Source: PNAI01 sp964575715
Lineage (GTDB): Bacteria > Pseudomonadota > Alphaproteobacteria > Rhizobiales > Xanthobacteraceae
Direction of reading: 5' to 3'
Length of the DNA: 39,767 nucleotides
Assembly: GCA_964575715.1 (NCBI GenBank)
Contig: CAZNSG010000023.1
Coordinates: forward strand, 1 to 39,767
A model generated the notes under the pieces. The model did not search any database. It had not been told where the DNA came from and saw nothing but the letters and a program-made list of their open reading frames with translations. Below, in pieces: positions 1 to 6,593 of this stretch. Within the stretch, counting starts at the first letter, position 1, and each line of letters opens with the position of its first letter. The translations under genes were made by a program, and so were the position numbers.

Positions 1-534
1 GGGGGCGAGCGCCAGCATGACCGAGGTTTCGTCCTTGCCGCCGTGGATTTCGGTGAATGTCGCGCCCGACGGCGGGCTTATCAGCGCTCCAAGATGCAGC
101 GCGCAGAAATTGAGGCCGAAATCGCCCGACAGTTCGCGCGCGAGCGCCTCGATCATGGCGCGGTTGCCGCCGTGACCGTTGACCACGACCAGATTGCGCG
201 CGGGCAACGCGCGGGCGATCTCGCTGCCGATGTTTCGCAGCAGCGCGGCCATGGTTTCGACCGTCAGCGACATGGTGCCCGGCGCCCAGGCATGTTCGCG
301 CGAAAGTCCAAGCGTCAACGCCGGCAGCTGCCACAAATCATACTTGCTGCCCCAATGCGCAATAATGGCTTGAGTGAATGCTTCGGCCAGGACGGTATCG
401 GTGTTGAGCGGAAGATGGGGTCCATGCTGCTCGATCGACCCGATCGGCATGCACAGGATCGAGGACTTGCTTAACGACTGCGAAATTTCGGGCGAGGTGA
501 GCTCGCCGATCAATCGTTTTGGATGACGCTCCAT
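1..534 (-). CDS. Creatininase-family amidohydrolase, 3' end outside window
   Basis: The minus strand reads open from an ATG at 534 through position 1, giving at least 178 residues with no stop. The N-terminal part carries the family motif GSIEQHGPHLPL (about residues 32-43), then NGHGGN (about 119-124) and HGGKDETS near the window edge. These are the metal-binding signatures of the creatininase family (creatinine amidohydrolase, archaeal ArfB deformylase, MftE peptidase). Members hydrolyse amide bonds of small cyclic or formyl compounds with a dinuclear metal site. The gene follows the cytochrome b561 gene by 25 bases on the same strand and ribA lies further upstream, so it probably belongs to that transcript. 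ArfB acts in archaeal flavin and F420 synthesis, so a formylamino-pyrimidine substrate is conceivable, but the family is too diverse for certainty. The gene is cut by the window, not by mutation. Confidence 0.85.
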   Translation of the reverse strand, partial: MERHPKRLIGELTSPEISQSLSKSSILCMPIGSIEQHGPHLPLNTDTVLAEAFTQAIIAHWGSKYDLWQLPALTLGLSREHAWAPGTMSLTVETMAALLRNIGSEIARALPARNLVVVNGHGGNRAMIEALARELSGDFGLNFCALHLGALISPPSGATFTEIHGGKDETSVMLALAP

Positions 535-559
535 GACCGATGTCTCAATGACCGGCTTC

Positions 560-1099
560 TCAGCCGCTGATCATGCGCATGAGCACGCGGTCTTTTTGGA
601 TGAAATGATGAAACAGGGCCGCTCCGATATGCATGCAAATAAGAATTGCCAGAGCAAAACCAATCAGCTGGTGAACGGGAAATAGCTGCTCGGATAACGC
701 CCGATCCTCCGGCCAGATCGGCGGCAGCACGAACAGCCAGAACACTTCGATCGGCGCGCGATAAGCGGAAGTGGCGAGCCATCCCACGATCGGCTGCACG
801 ATCAGCAGGAGATATAGCATCCAATGGGTGGCGTGGGCAGCGCCGCGCTGGATCATCGGAATCTCGGCCGGTAACGGCAGCGGCGGATGTTTGAGGCGCC
901 AGATCAGCCGGCAGACGACAATCGGCAAAAGAATGGCACCGATCGAGCGATGCAGGTTGAATAGAAGATCCTGCACAGGACCTTCTTTGATCCGCAACAT
1001 GATGATCCCGAATGGGATCGTGCAGAGGACCAGGGCCGCCGTGACCCAGTGAAAAATCCGCGCACCTAGCGTGTAGGCAGGCCCGGAACGATCGGACAT
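560..1099 (-). CDS. Cytochrome b561-family membrane protein
   Basis: The 179-residue product has four hydrophobic helices and histidines placed like those of the prokaryotic cytochrome b561 (CybB/YodB) family: FHW near residue 17, LHRSIG after helix 1, THW before helix 3, and VHQLIG and MHIGAALFHH in helix 4. Such proteins hold two b hemes in the inner membrane and pass electrons between quinone and periplasmic or cytoplasmic partners. I chose the ATG at 1099, which has GGGGC about 7 bases upstream; a TTG at 1126 would add nine residues. It sits 49 bases after ribA and 25 bases before the creatininase-family gene on the same strand, so the three probably form one operon. Why a heme protein is in a GTP-derived cofactor cluster is unclear; it might supply or take electrons in a redox step, which is inference only. 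Confidence 0.8.
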   Translation of the reverse strand: MSDRSGPAYTLGARIFHWVTAALVLCTIPFGIIMLRIKEGPVQDLLFNLHRSIGAILLPIVVCRLIWRLKHPPLPLPAEIPMIQRGAAHATHWMLYLLLIVQPIVGWLATSAYRAPIEVFWLFVLPPIWPEDRALSEQLFPVHQLIGFALAILICMHIGAALFHHFIQKDRVLMRMISG

Positions 1100-1148
1100 C
1101 GGCTGCGCCCCAGTAATTGCGATCAAGTGAATGAGCCCCGAATAATCT

Positions 1149-2309
1149 CTAGGGAGCGACCCCGATCACACGCTCCCCGGCTTTCGAGGTCTCGGCGAGG
1201 GACACAATCAGATGACCAAGCTGATGTCCAGCGCGGACCGCTTTGGCGGTCAGATATCGGCAATTGTCGGCGGTGATTGGCGCCTCGATCGACATGCGTC
1301 CGATGATCTCGATCCCCGACTTGGCAAGTCCCTCGATCTTGGCAGGATTGTTGGTGAGCAGCACGATGCGCCGGTGACCGAGCATCTCCAGCATGCGGGC
1401 GGCGATGCCATAGTCGCGTTCGTCATCGTCGAAGCCGAGCGTGGTGTTGGCGTCGACCGTGTCCAGGCCGGCATCCTGCAATTGATAAGTGCGCAGCTTG
1501 TTGGCAAGCCCGAGACCGCGGCCTTCCTGGGCCAGGTAGAGGATGATGCCGCCGCCGGTCTCTTCCAGCCTTGCAAGCGACAGTTTCAATTGATCGCCGC
1601 AATCGCAGCGCCGCGATCCGAACACATCGCCGGTCAGACAGGCCGAATGCAGCCGCACGCGGGCCGGCTTCGAGCGGTCCGGTTCGCCGACGATGATCGC
1701 GACCGAACATTCCCCGAGCATGTCGCAGAATGTCACGAAGCGGGTGCTTGATCCCGAATTGAGCGGGATCCGCGCTTCGCCCACCATCCGCAGAGACTCG
1801 ATGGAACTGCTGCGGTAATGCGCGACCGCGGCCGCTTCGACAGTTACAAGCGCCGGATCGAAGGCGGCGACATTGATCGCAGCCGCGTCCGCAGCCAGAA
1901 CTGCTGGCAAACATTGTGCGAACTTGGCGAGCTGGATAGCCGCAACAGCCGCCACGCTGGCCGGTTCGGCCCTGGGCGCGTGATCGACTTCGTAATCGGC
2001 AACGAGTGCGAGCAACGATTCCACACTCGTTCCGGCGGCCAGCGAAAGCGCCATCGGCGCTGCCGCTTCGAGCCCGAGCGTGCGTGCGCGTCGCGCCGTG
2101 ACGATCAGCTTCGGACGCGACGGTGAACAAATATTCATGAAAGCAGTGAGTCGACCAGAATCGATGCCGTCGACCGGCAGCGCCAGTAATCTCTTGTCGT
2201 TGTCTGCGATCAGCACCGGCCGGCGCGCGCGAATCTCGGCTAGGCCACGCACCACTCCCACCTGCTCCCCCGTGCCGAACAGGGAGGCATCAAATACTCC
2301 ATCGCCCAT
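1149..2309 (-). CDS. ribA: GTP cyclohydrolase II with RibB-like N-terminal domain
   Basis: The C-terminal half (about residues 195-386 of 386) is a complete GTP cyclohydrolase II, which converts GTP to 2,5-diamino-6-ribosylamino-4(3H)-pyrimidinone 5'-phosphate, formate and pyrophosphate. The zinc cysteines are visible in HSACLTGDVFGSRRCDCGD, and the catalytic stretches LAQEGRGLGLANKLRTYQLQ, LGFDDDERDYG and LLTNNPAKIEGL are intact. The N-terminal 190 residues resemble a RibB (DHBP synthase) fold (IRARRPVLIADNDKRLL, then GLEAAAPMAL) but lack the acidic DDEDRENEGD-type metal motif, so this half is probably inactive. The overall length fits RibBA proteins (about 400). I chose the ATG at 2309, which has GAAAGG about 11 bases upstream; the reading frame stays open further upstream but overlaps the divergent gene. 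The neighbours suggest it may feed a specialised pathway rather than, or as well as, riboflavin. Confidence 0.9.
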   Translation of the reverse strand: MGDGVFDASLFGTGEQVGVVRGLAEIRARRPVLIADNDKRLLALPVDGIDSGRLTAFMNICSPSRPKLIVTARRARTLGLEAAAPMALSLAAGTSVESLLALVADYEVDHAPRAEPASVAAVAAIQLAKFAQCLPAVLAADAAAINVAAFDPALVTVEAAAVAHYRSSSIESLRMVGEARIPLNSGSSTRFVTFCDMLGECSVAIIVGEPDRSKPARVRLHSACLTGDVFGSRRCDCGDQLKLSLARLEETGGGIILYLAQEGRGLGLANKLRTYQLQDAGLDTVDANTTLGFDDDERDYGIAARMLEMLGHRRIVLLTNNPAKIEGLAKSGIEIIGRMSIEAPITADNCRYLTAKAVRAGHQLGHLIVSLAETSKAGERVIGVAP

Positions 2310-2460
2310 CTGAATTTGTTGCCTTTCAAAGTGCTGATTGTCGCGAGGAAAGAACACTTCGACCCCGGCCCGCATTCCGGGAAGCGCCCCAATGATTTCT
2401 ATCTCATGCCGACATAATCGGATAAAATTGTGACCAAGCAAATCACTTGCCGTTGAGAAA

Positions 2461-3306
2461 ATGCCGCCGCCGCCAAACCAAGGAATACATGATGGAATTG
2501 CCGGTGGCGCAGGTCCGGTCAACGAAGTGATTCTTGCCGAATCCTGGCAAAACGTCCCCGAATTGGTGCGAACCTCCACCGCCCGTCTGCCGCCACCATG
2601 GGAACACTTGTTCGGGCCATTGCGCAACGGAGTGGTGGATGACCTCATGGTGGTGGGCCAGATCGGCCAGTCGCTCGACGGACGGGTGGCGACAAACAGC
2701 GGCCATTCCCACTACATCAACGGTCCGGCGAGTCTGGCGCATCTGCACCGGCTGCGGGCGCTGGCCGATGCCGTGGTGGTCGGAGTCGGCACTGCGCTGG
2801 CCGACGATCCCCAGCTCACGGTCCGGCGCGTAACCGGCCCGCACCCGGCGCGCATTGTGGTCGATCCCGGCGGGCGCCTGAACGCCGGTGCGCGCATGTT
2901 CGCCAGCGATGGCGTTCGCCGCCTGGTGATCACGACGCTTGATGCGCAGCCGCAGCTCCCCGCGGAAATTGAAATCGTGCGCTTACCCTCATTCGAGCGG
3001 CGCATCGCACCGCAAGCGATTCTGCTGGCGCTCTCCGAGCGAGGATTGCGCCGTGTCCTGATCGAGGGCGGAGCCGAGACCGTCTCGCGCTTCCTCGCCG
3101 CCGGCTGTCTCGACCGGCTGCATGTGGTGGTCGCGCCCATCATCATTGGCAGCGGGCGGCCGAGTTTCATTTTACCGGCGGTCGAGCTTGTGCACGAAGC
3201 CTTGCGCGCGCCCATGCACATTCATCGACTCGACGACGAAGTGCTGTTCGACTGTGACTTGAGCGCTCAGCGCAGGCCGGTCGGATCGGCGAAGACGTCG
3301 AGGTGA
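2461..3306 (+). CDS. RibD C-terminal-type pyrimidine reductase (DHFR-like fold)
   Basis: The 281-residue protein has a RibD_C domain from about residue 62 onward: VVGQIGQSLDGRVAT, then LRALADAVVVGVGTALADDPQLTVR, a Rossmann-like RRVLIEGGAETVSRFL, and APIIIGSGRP. This domain uses NADPH to reduce the ribosylamino side chain of the GTP cyclohydrolase II product. There is no N-terminal deaminase domain: the first 60 residues are of unknown type, with no zinc HAE/PCxxC motifs. It is therefore like the stand-alone fungal and archaeal reductases (Rib7, ArfC) rather than bifunctional bacterial RibD. It is divergent from ribA, with about 150 bases between the starts, and its last 40 bases overlap the 3' end of the convergent methyltransferase gene. 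Start choice is uncertain because no strong ribosome site is seen; a start near residue 60 is possible. Confidence 0.85.
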   Translation: MPPPPNQGIHDGIAGGAGPVNEVILAESWQNVPELVRTSTARLPPPWEHLFGPLRNGVVDDLMVVGQIGQSLDGRVATNSGHSHYINGPASLAHLHRLRALADAVVVGVGTALADDPQLTVRRVTGPHPARIVVDPGGRLNAGARMFASDGVRRLVITTLDAQPQLPAEIEIVRLPSFERRIAPQAILLALSERGLRRVLIEGGAETVSRFLAAGCLDRLHVVVAPIIIGSGRPSFILPAVELVHEALRAPMHIHRLDDEVLFDCDLSAQRRPVGSAKTSR

Positions 3307-4073
3307 CCGATCCGGAATGACGATTGTCCGCGCGCGATGGCATCGTGCCGGCGCGCGTGCCACGTCTTGATCTCGGCAAGCGGCAACTGGCCGGTCTCCT
3401 GCGCCGCGCCGGCCCACGAGTCGATCATCGCGGTCTGCATTTCCTGATCTTGCGGCCCGATCAACCAGTCGGCGGTGCCGTGCACGACCAAATAGCCTAC
3501 GCTCTCCAAGCGCGCGACCACGCGTTTCGCGGCATCCGACCCGAGCGCCGGCCCAAACCCCTGGTCGCGGCGATGGTGCACGCCGACGGCGGTCATGATG
3601 GTGGCATCGAAGGGGTCGGACGGTGCGAGGGTGACGCGGCCGTCGTAAATCAGCGCGGCATAGAGCGCTAGCTTGCGCGCTGCGGCTTCCGTGGCAAGGC
3701 GTTCGAGCCAGTGATCGGAGACGAGATCGAGCAGCGCGGACGTGGTGACCAGGTCGAGGTGGCCGTCGAGCACCACTTCGAGGTCGCGGGCGAGATCGAC
3801 GGCGGCCGTGATGACCTTGGCGCGTGGATGGGAAGCGTTTGCGGCGCGGACCAGCAGGCCAAGGTCATTGTCGACGAGTTTCCAGTTCTGGCGTGCCGGC
3901 AGGTGCGGCGCCAATGCGCGCAGCGTTGCGCCGGTGCCGCAGGCGAGATCGACGATCGTGAGTGATGGCAAGGCAGCCAAAGCCGCGGCGACGGCGGCAA
4001 TCACCTTGGAGTTGCGCGCGCGCACATCGTAAGGCTCGCGCAGCGCTAGCCAGCTGGAAGTAAAGCTGCTCAT
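3267..4073 (-). CDS. Class I SAM-dependent methyltransferase
   Basis: The 268-residue product has the SAM-binding motif I VDLACGTGATLRAL (about residues 39-52), an acidic second-strand end in LVDNDLGLL (about 67-75), and DLVTTSALLDLVS as motif IV/post-IV. It is therefore a Rossmann-fold methyltransferase. The substrate cannot be read from sequence; an ALIYDGRV segment and an HxxRDQGFGP segment follow the core. The ATG overlaps the stop of the upstream glycosyltransferase gene (ATGA, 4070-4073), so translation is coupled and the enzyme is probably made with the glycosyltransferase, the PTPS-like protein and the dehydrogenase. Its 3' end overlaps the convergent RibD-C gene by 40 bases. Toxoflavin clusters also combine a methyltransferase with GTP cyclohydrolase II and RibD-type proteins, but the other genes here differ, so that is only an analogy. 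Confidence 0.85.
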   Translation of the reverse strand: MSSFTSSWLALREPYDVRARNSKVIAAVAAALAALPSLTIVDLACGTGATLRALAPHLPARQNWKLVDNDLGLLVRAANASHPRAKVITAAVDLARDLEVVLDGHLDLVTTSALLDLVSDHWLERLATEAAARKLALYAALIYDGRVTLAPSDPFDATIMTAVGVHHRRDQGFGPALGSDAAKRVVARLESVGYLVVHGTADWLIGPQDQEMQTAMIDSWAGAAQETGQLPLAEIKTWHARRHDAIARGQSSFRIGHLDVFADPTGLR

Positions 4074-5122
4074 GTCGCCGCCTCGATCGCGCCGGCGAAC
4101 AGCAGGCCCGAGTCGCGCCATGCAGGGAGCCGCGCGGCCGCCGCGCGCGCCGCGGCGGCGATCCGGTGCCGCTCGTCCTTGTCCGCAATCAAGCGCCGCA
4201 ACGCGCGCGCAAGCGCAGCGGTATCGTCGGGCGGGACTAGAATCGCGGCTTCGCTCGGCACTGTTTCCGGAATCGCGCCCGCCGTGGTCCCGATCACCGG
4301 CAGCCCATGAGCGGTCGCTTCGGCATAGGCCATGCCGTAACCCTCGAAGCGCGAGGCCAGCACGAACAGATCGGCCGCAAGGTAAAGCTCGGCAAGGCGC
4401 GCGGGCGCAACCGCACCGAGGAGCGCGATCCGCTCGGTCAGCCCGCAAAGCGCGATTTGGCTTGTGATTTCCGCTGCAGCGACGCGATCGCGTTCGGCAT
4501 CGCCGGCGATGGTGAGCCGCCACGGCAGATCGGCAAGCGTTGCGAGCGCGGCGATCAGCACGTCGTAGCCCTTGCGCGGCACCAGCGAGCCGACCGAAAG
4601 CAGCCGGACAATGCCGTCGCGGCTTGCCGTTGCGGGCACAACCGGATCGCTGCCCGGACGCGCCACCATAATGCGACCTGCCGGAACATCGTAGTCGGCG
4701 GCGAGCAGCCGCGCCGTGGCGGCGCTGGTCACGATCACCCGGTGCGCGAGCGCAAGTGCCGAGCGTTCGCTCGCGCGAAATGTTTCGGATTCCGCATTTG
4801 AGAGACCGGATTCCAGCGCCAGCGGTTGATGCACGAGCGCGATCAGCGGATTGCGGGCATGCAACGAAGCCGCGGCCTCGGGCAGCACGCCGAATGCCAG
4901 TCCATCGATCACGATCGGGCAGCGCTGGGGGATTGCCGCCAATTTTGTCAGCGCTGCCGCGCGCGTCTTGGCGTCAACGCGCGGAAAGCCGTCACCGAGA
5001 TCGATCACGTCGATGTTCCAGCCGAGCGTTTTGAGTTCCAAAATCATGCGCCGGTCGTAGGCATAGCCGCCGGTCGGTGTGGCAAGGTCGCCCGGAACCG
5101 CGAACGCCAGCCGTTTCACCAC
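4070..5122 (-). CDS. Glycosyltransferase family 4 protein
   Basis: The 350-residue protein has GT-B architecture. The N-terminal domain has a TGGYAYDRRMI acceptor-side glycine-rich loop (about residues 17-27). The C-terminal domain has LLSVGSLVPRKGYDVLI (about 183-199) and the nucleotide-sugar site RFEGYGMAYAEATAHGLPV with the paired glutamates of GT4 enzymes. It should transfer a sugar from an NDP-sugar with retention of configuration. No membrane segment is evident, so it is probably cytosolic. It overlaps the PTPS-like gene by 7 bases upstream and the methyltransferase gene by 4 bases downstream, which argues for joint action on one product. Pteridine glycosyltransferases that make biopterin glucosides are a known precedent for such an enzyme beside pterin genes, but I cannot show this one is orthologous. 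Confidence 0.88.
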   Translation of the reverse strand: MVKRLAFAVPGDLATPTGGYAYDRRMILELKTLGWNIDVIDLGDGFPRVDAKTRAAALTKLAAIPQRCPIVIDGLAFGVLPEAAASLHARNPLIALVHQPLALESGLSNAESETFRASERSALALAHRVIVTSAATARLLAADYDVPAGRIMVARPGSDPVVPATASRDGIVRLLSVGSLVPRKGYDVLIAALATLADLPWRLTIAGDAERDRVAAAEITSQIALCGLTERIALLGAVAPARLAELYLAADLFVLASRFEGYGMAYAEATAHGLPVIGTTAGAIPETVPSEAAILVPPDDTAALARALRRLIADKDERHRIAAAARAAAARLPAWRDSGLLFAGAIEAAT

Positions 5123-5517
5123 AATTGCGCCTCATACCACGCCCGCGCCACATGCGATTCCGAGATCGTAATGCGGATGGCGGCAAGCTCGCGGCCGTTG
5201 CGGCCGAGCTTGCCCGCGCGCGCGATCTCCGCCAGCCGGTCGTGAATATGCCGCGTCAAGAATTCCGTCGTCGTGTTGGCGCCCTTGAAGTCCGCCACTT
5301 CGTCGAGATTGCGATAATTGAGCGGCGCGAGCACGCTCTTGAGCGCCTCATGGGCGCGGCCGATGTCGACGACCACGCCGTTGCCATCCAGCCGCTCCGC
5401 GAGGAACGCCGCATCGATCACGAACGTCGCGCCATGCAAGGCCTGCGCCGGGCCGAACAGCTTGCCGCGAAACGAATGGGCGATCATGACGTGGTCGCGA
5501 ACTTCGACAGCAAACAA
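5116..5517 (-). CDS. Degenerate 6-pyruvoyltetrahydropterin synthase / QueD-like protein
   Basis: The 133-residue length and pattern fit the PTPS/QueD fold: a first-strand histidine in MIAHSF, then ALHGATFVIDAAF where QueD has LHGHxFxV, NGVVVDIGRAHEALK matching the GxxxDFxxLK helix, NTTTEFLTRHIHDRL matching the PTSE helix, and a terminal glutamate in ISESHVA. Against the known active site, the third zinc histidine (HGH) is alanine, the catalytic cysteine before LHG is absent, and the LDHxxLN histidine segment reads LNYRNLD. It therefore probably does not catalyse classical PTPS or QueD chemistry; it may bind a pterin-like substrate or do an altered reaction. It begins 16 bases after the dehydrogenase gene and overlaps the glycosyltransferase gene by 7 bases. 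Confidence 0.8.
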   Translation of the reverse strand: MFAVEVRDHVMIAHSFRGKLFGPAQALHGATFVIDAAFLAERLDGNGVVVDIGRAHEALKSVLAPLNYRNLDEVADFKGANTTTEFLTRHIHDRLAEIARAGKLGRNGRELAAIRITISESHVARAWYEAQLW

Positions 5518-5532
5518 AGCCGGCCTCCTGTT

Positions 5533-6522
5533 TTAGGGATAATCGATACGTTGGCACAAAACACCGCTCCCGGGCGCAAGAATTTGCGGCAGCCGGGCCG
5601 GGAGATCGTTGAACGGCACCGCGGGTGCGATCAGGGCGTCAAGGCGCGGATCGGCGGTGTAGGCGAGCGCCGCTTCGAGGCGCGCCCGGTGCGTCCAGTT
5701 CGCCCGATGCGATGGCGCGACCTTGCCGACCTGGCTGGAGACCAGCCGCAGGCGGCGGCTGTGGAATGCGCCGCCGAGCGAGACGGCGACGTCGCCCGCC
5801 CCGAACCAGCTCAGTTCCAGCACAATGGCCTCATCGCGCGCGAGATTGAGTGCGGTCGCAAGCCCCGCGGCGCTGGCGCTGGTATGCACGACGAGATCGC
5901 ATTCGGCCGGTGCTTCGTCCGGCGCGGCAAATCGTAAGTTCAAGGCGCGCGCGATTGCAGCGCGCGCCGGATTGATATCGATCAGCGTCACATCGGCATC
6001 GGCGATCAGCCGGCGGCACAGAAAGCCAACCAGCAAACCCACGGCGCCCGCGCCGACGATGGCGATGCGCTCGCCCGGCTTGGGCTCGGCGTCCCACACC
6101 GCGTTGAGCGCGGTCTCCATGTTGGCGGCGAGGATCGCGCGCGCGGGCGGCAAATCCTCGGGCAGCGGCACGGCGGCGCCGGCAGGAATGTCAAAGCGGT
6201 CTTGATGGGGATGGAGCGCGAACACCAGGCGGTCGCGCAGCTCCGCCGGTCCGGTTTCGACCCTTCCTACCACCGAATAGCCGTATTTGACCGGGAAGGG
6301 AAAAGCGCCGCCCATGAATGGCGCGCGCATGCGTTCGAACTCGCTTGGCGGGACGCGGCCGTCAAACACCAGCGCCTCGGTGCCGCGGCTGAGCGCGCCG
6401 TGCAGCGCGCGCACGCGGACTATGCCGGGCGCGGGCGGCAGGAGTTCTTCCGCGCGCAATTCGGCGCGGCCGGCATCCAGGTACCAAAGCGCCTGCGCAA
6501 TTTCGTTCCGATTAGCTGCCAC
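5533..6522 (-). CDS. Medium-chain dehydrogenase/reductase without zinc ligands
   Basis: This 329-residue MDR-superfamily protein has a GroES-like N-terminal part (LSRGTEALVFDGRVP, then VKYGYSVVGRVE) and a nucleotide-binding Rossmann domain with IAIVGAGAVGLLVGFLC (about residues 153-169) followed by VTLIDINPARAAIA. The cysteine and histidine ligands of alcohol-dehydrogenase zinc sites are not seen where expected, so it is probably a zinc-free reductase. It is the first gene of the minus-strand operon with the PTPS-like, glycosyltransferase and methyltransferase genes, and it would act on the same unknown metabolite. It is divergent from opgH, with about 70 bases between the two starts, so the promoters must be packed there. 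Similar proteins are often auto-named zinc-binding alcohol dehydrogenase; the exact reaction is unknown. Confidence 0.8.
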   Translation of the reverse strand: MAANRNEIAQALWYLDAGRAELRAEELLPPAPGIVRVRALHGALSRGTEALVFDGRVPPSEFERMRAPFMGGAFPFPVKYGYSVVGRVETGPAELRDRLVFALHPHQDRFDIPAGAAVPLPEDLPPARAILAANMETALNAVWDAEPKPGERIAIVGAGAVGLLVGFLCRRLIADADVTLIDINPARAAIARALNLRFAAPDEAPAECDLVVHTSASAAGLATALNLARDEAIVLELSWFGAGDVAVSLGGAFHSRRLRLVSSQVGKVAPSHRANWTHRARLEAALAYTADPRLDALIAPAVPFNDLPARLPQILAPGSGVLCQRIDYP

Positions 6523-6593
6523 CGAGAATCCCTTGGACTACAATAGCCACTCCCCTATTATTCGCACAGGCTGACGGGAGATCGGAAGCCATC

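Noticed and set aside
43..474. Long plus-strand reading frame at the left end
   Set aside because: It is antisense to the creatininase-family gene, whose motifs on the minus strand are unmistakable; the plus-strand product resembles nothing.
2310..2460. FMN riboswitch between ribA and the RibD-C gene
   Set aside because: The 150-base gap is too short for a full RFN element plus promoters, and I could not find its conserved stems.
2310..2648. N-terminal extension of ribA back to 2648
   Set aside because: The added residues show no RibB or RibA pattern, have no ribosome site, and overlap the divergent RibD-C gene.
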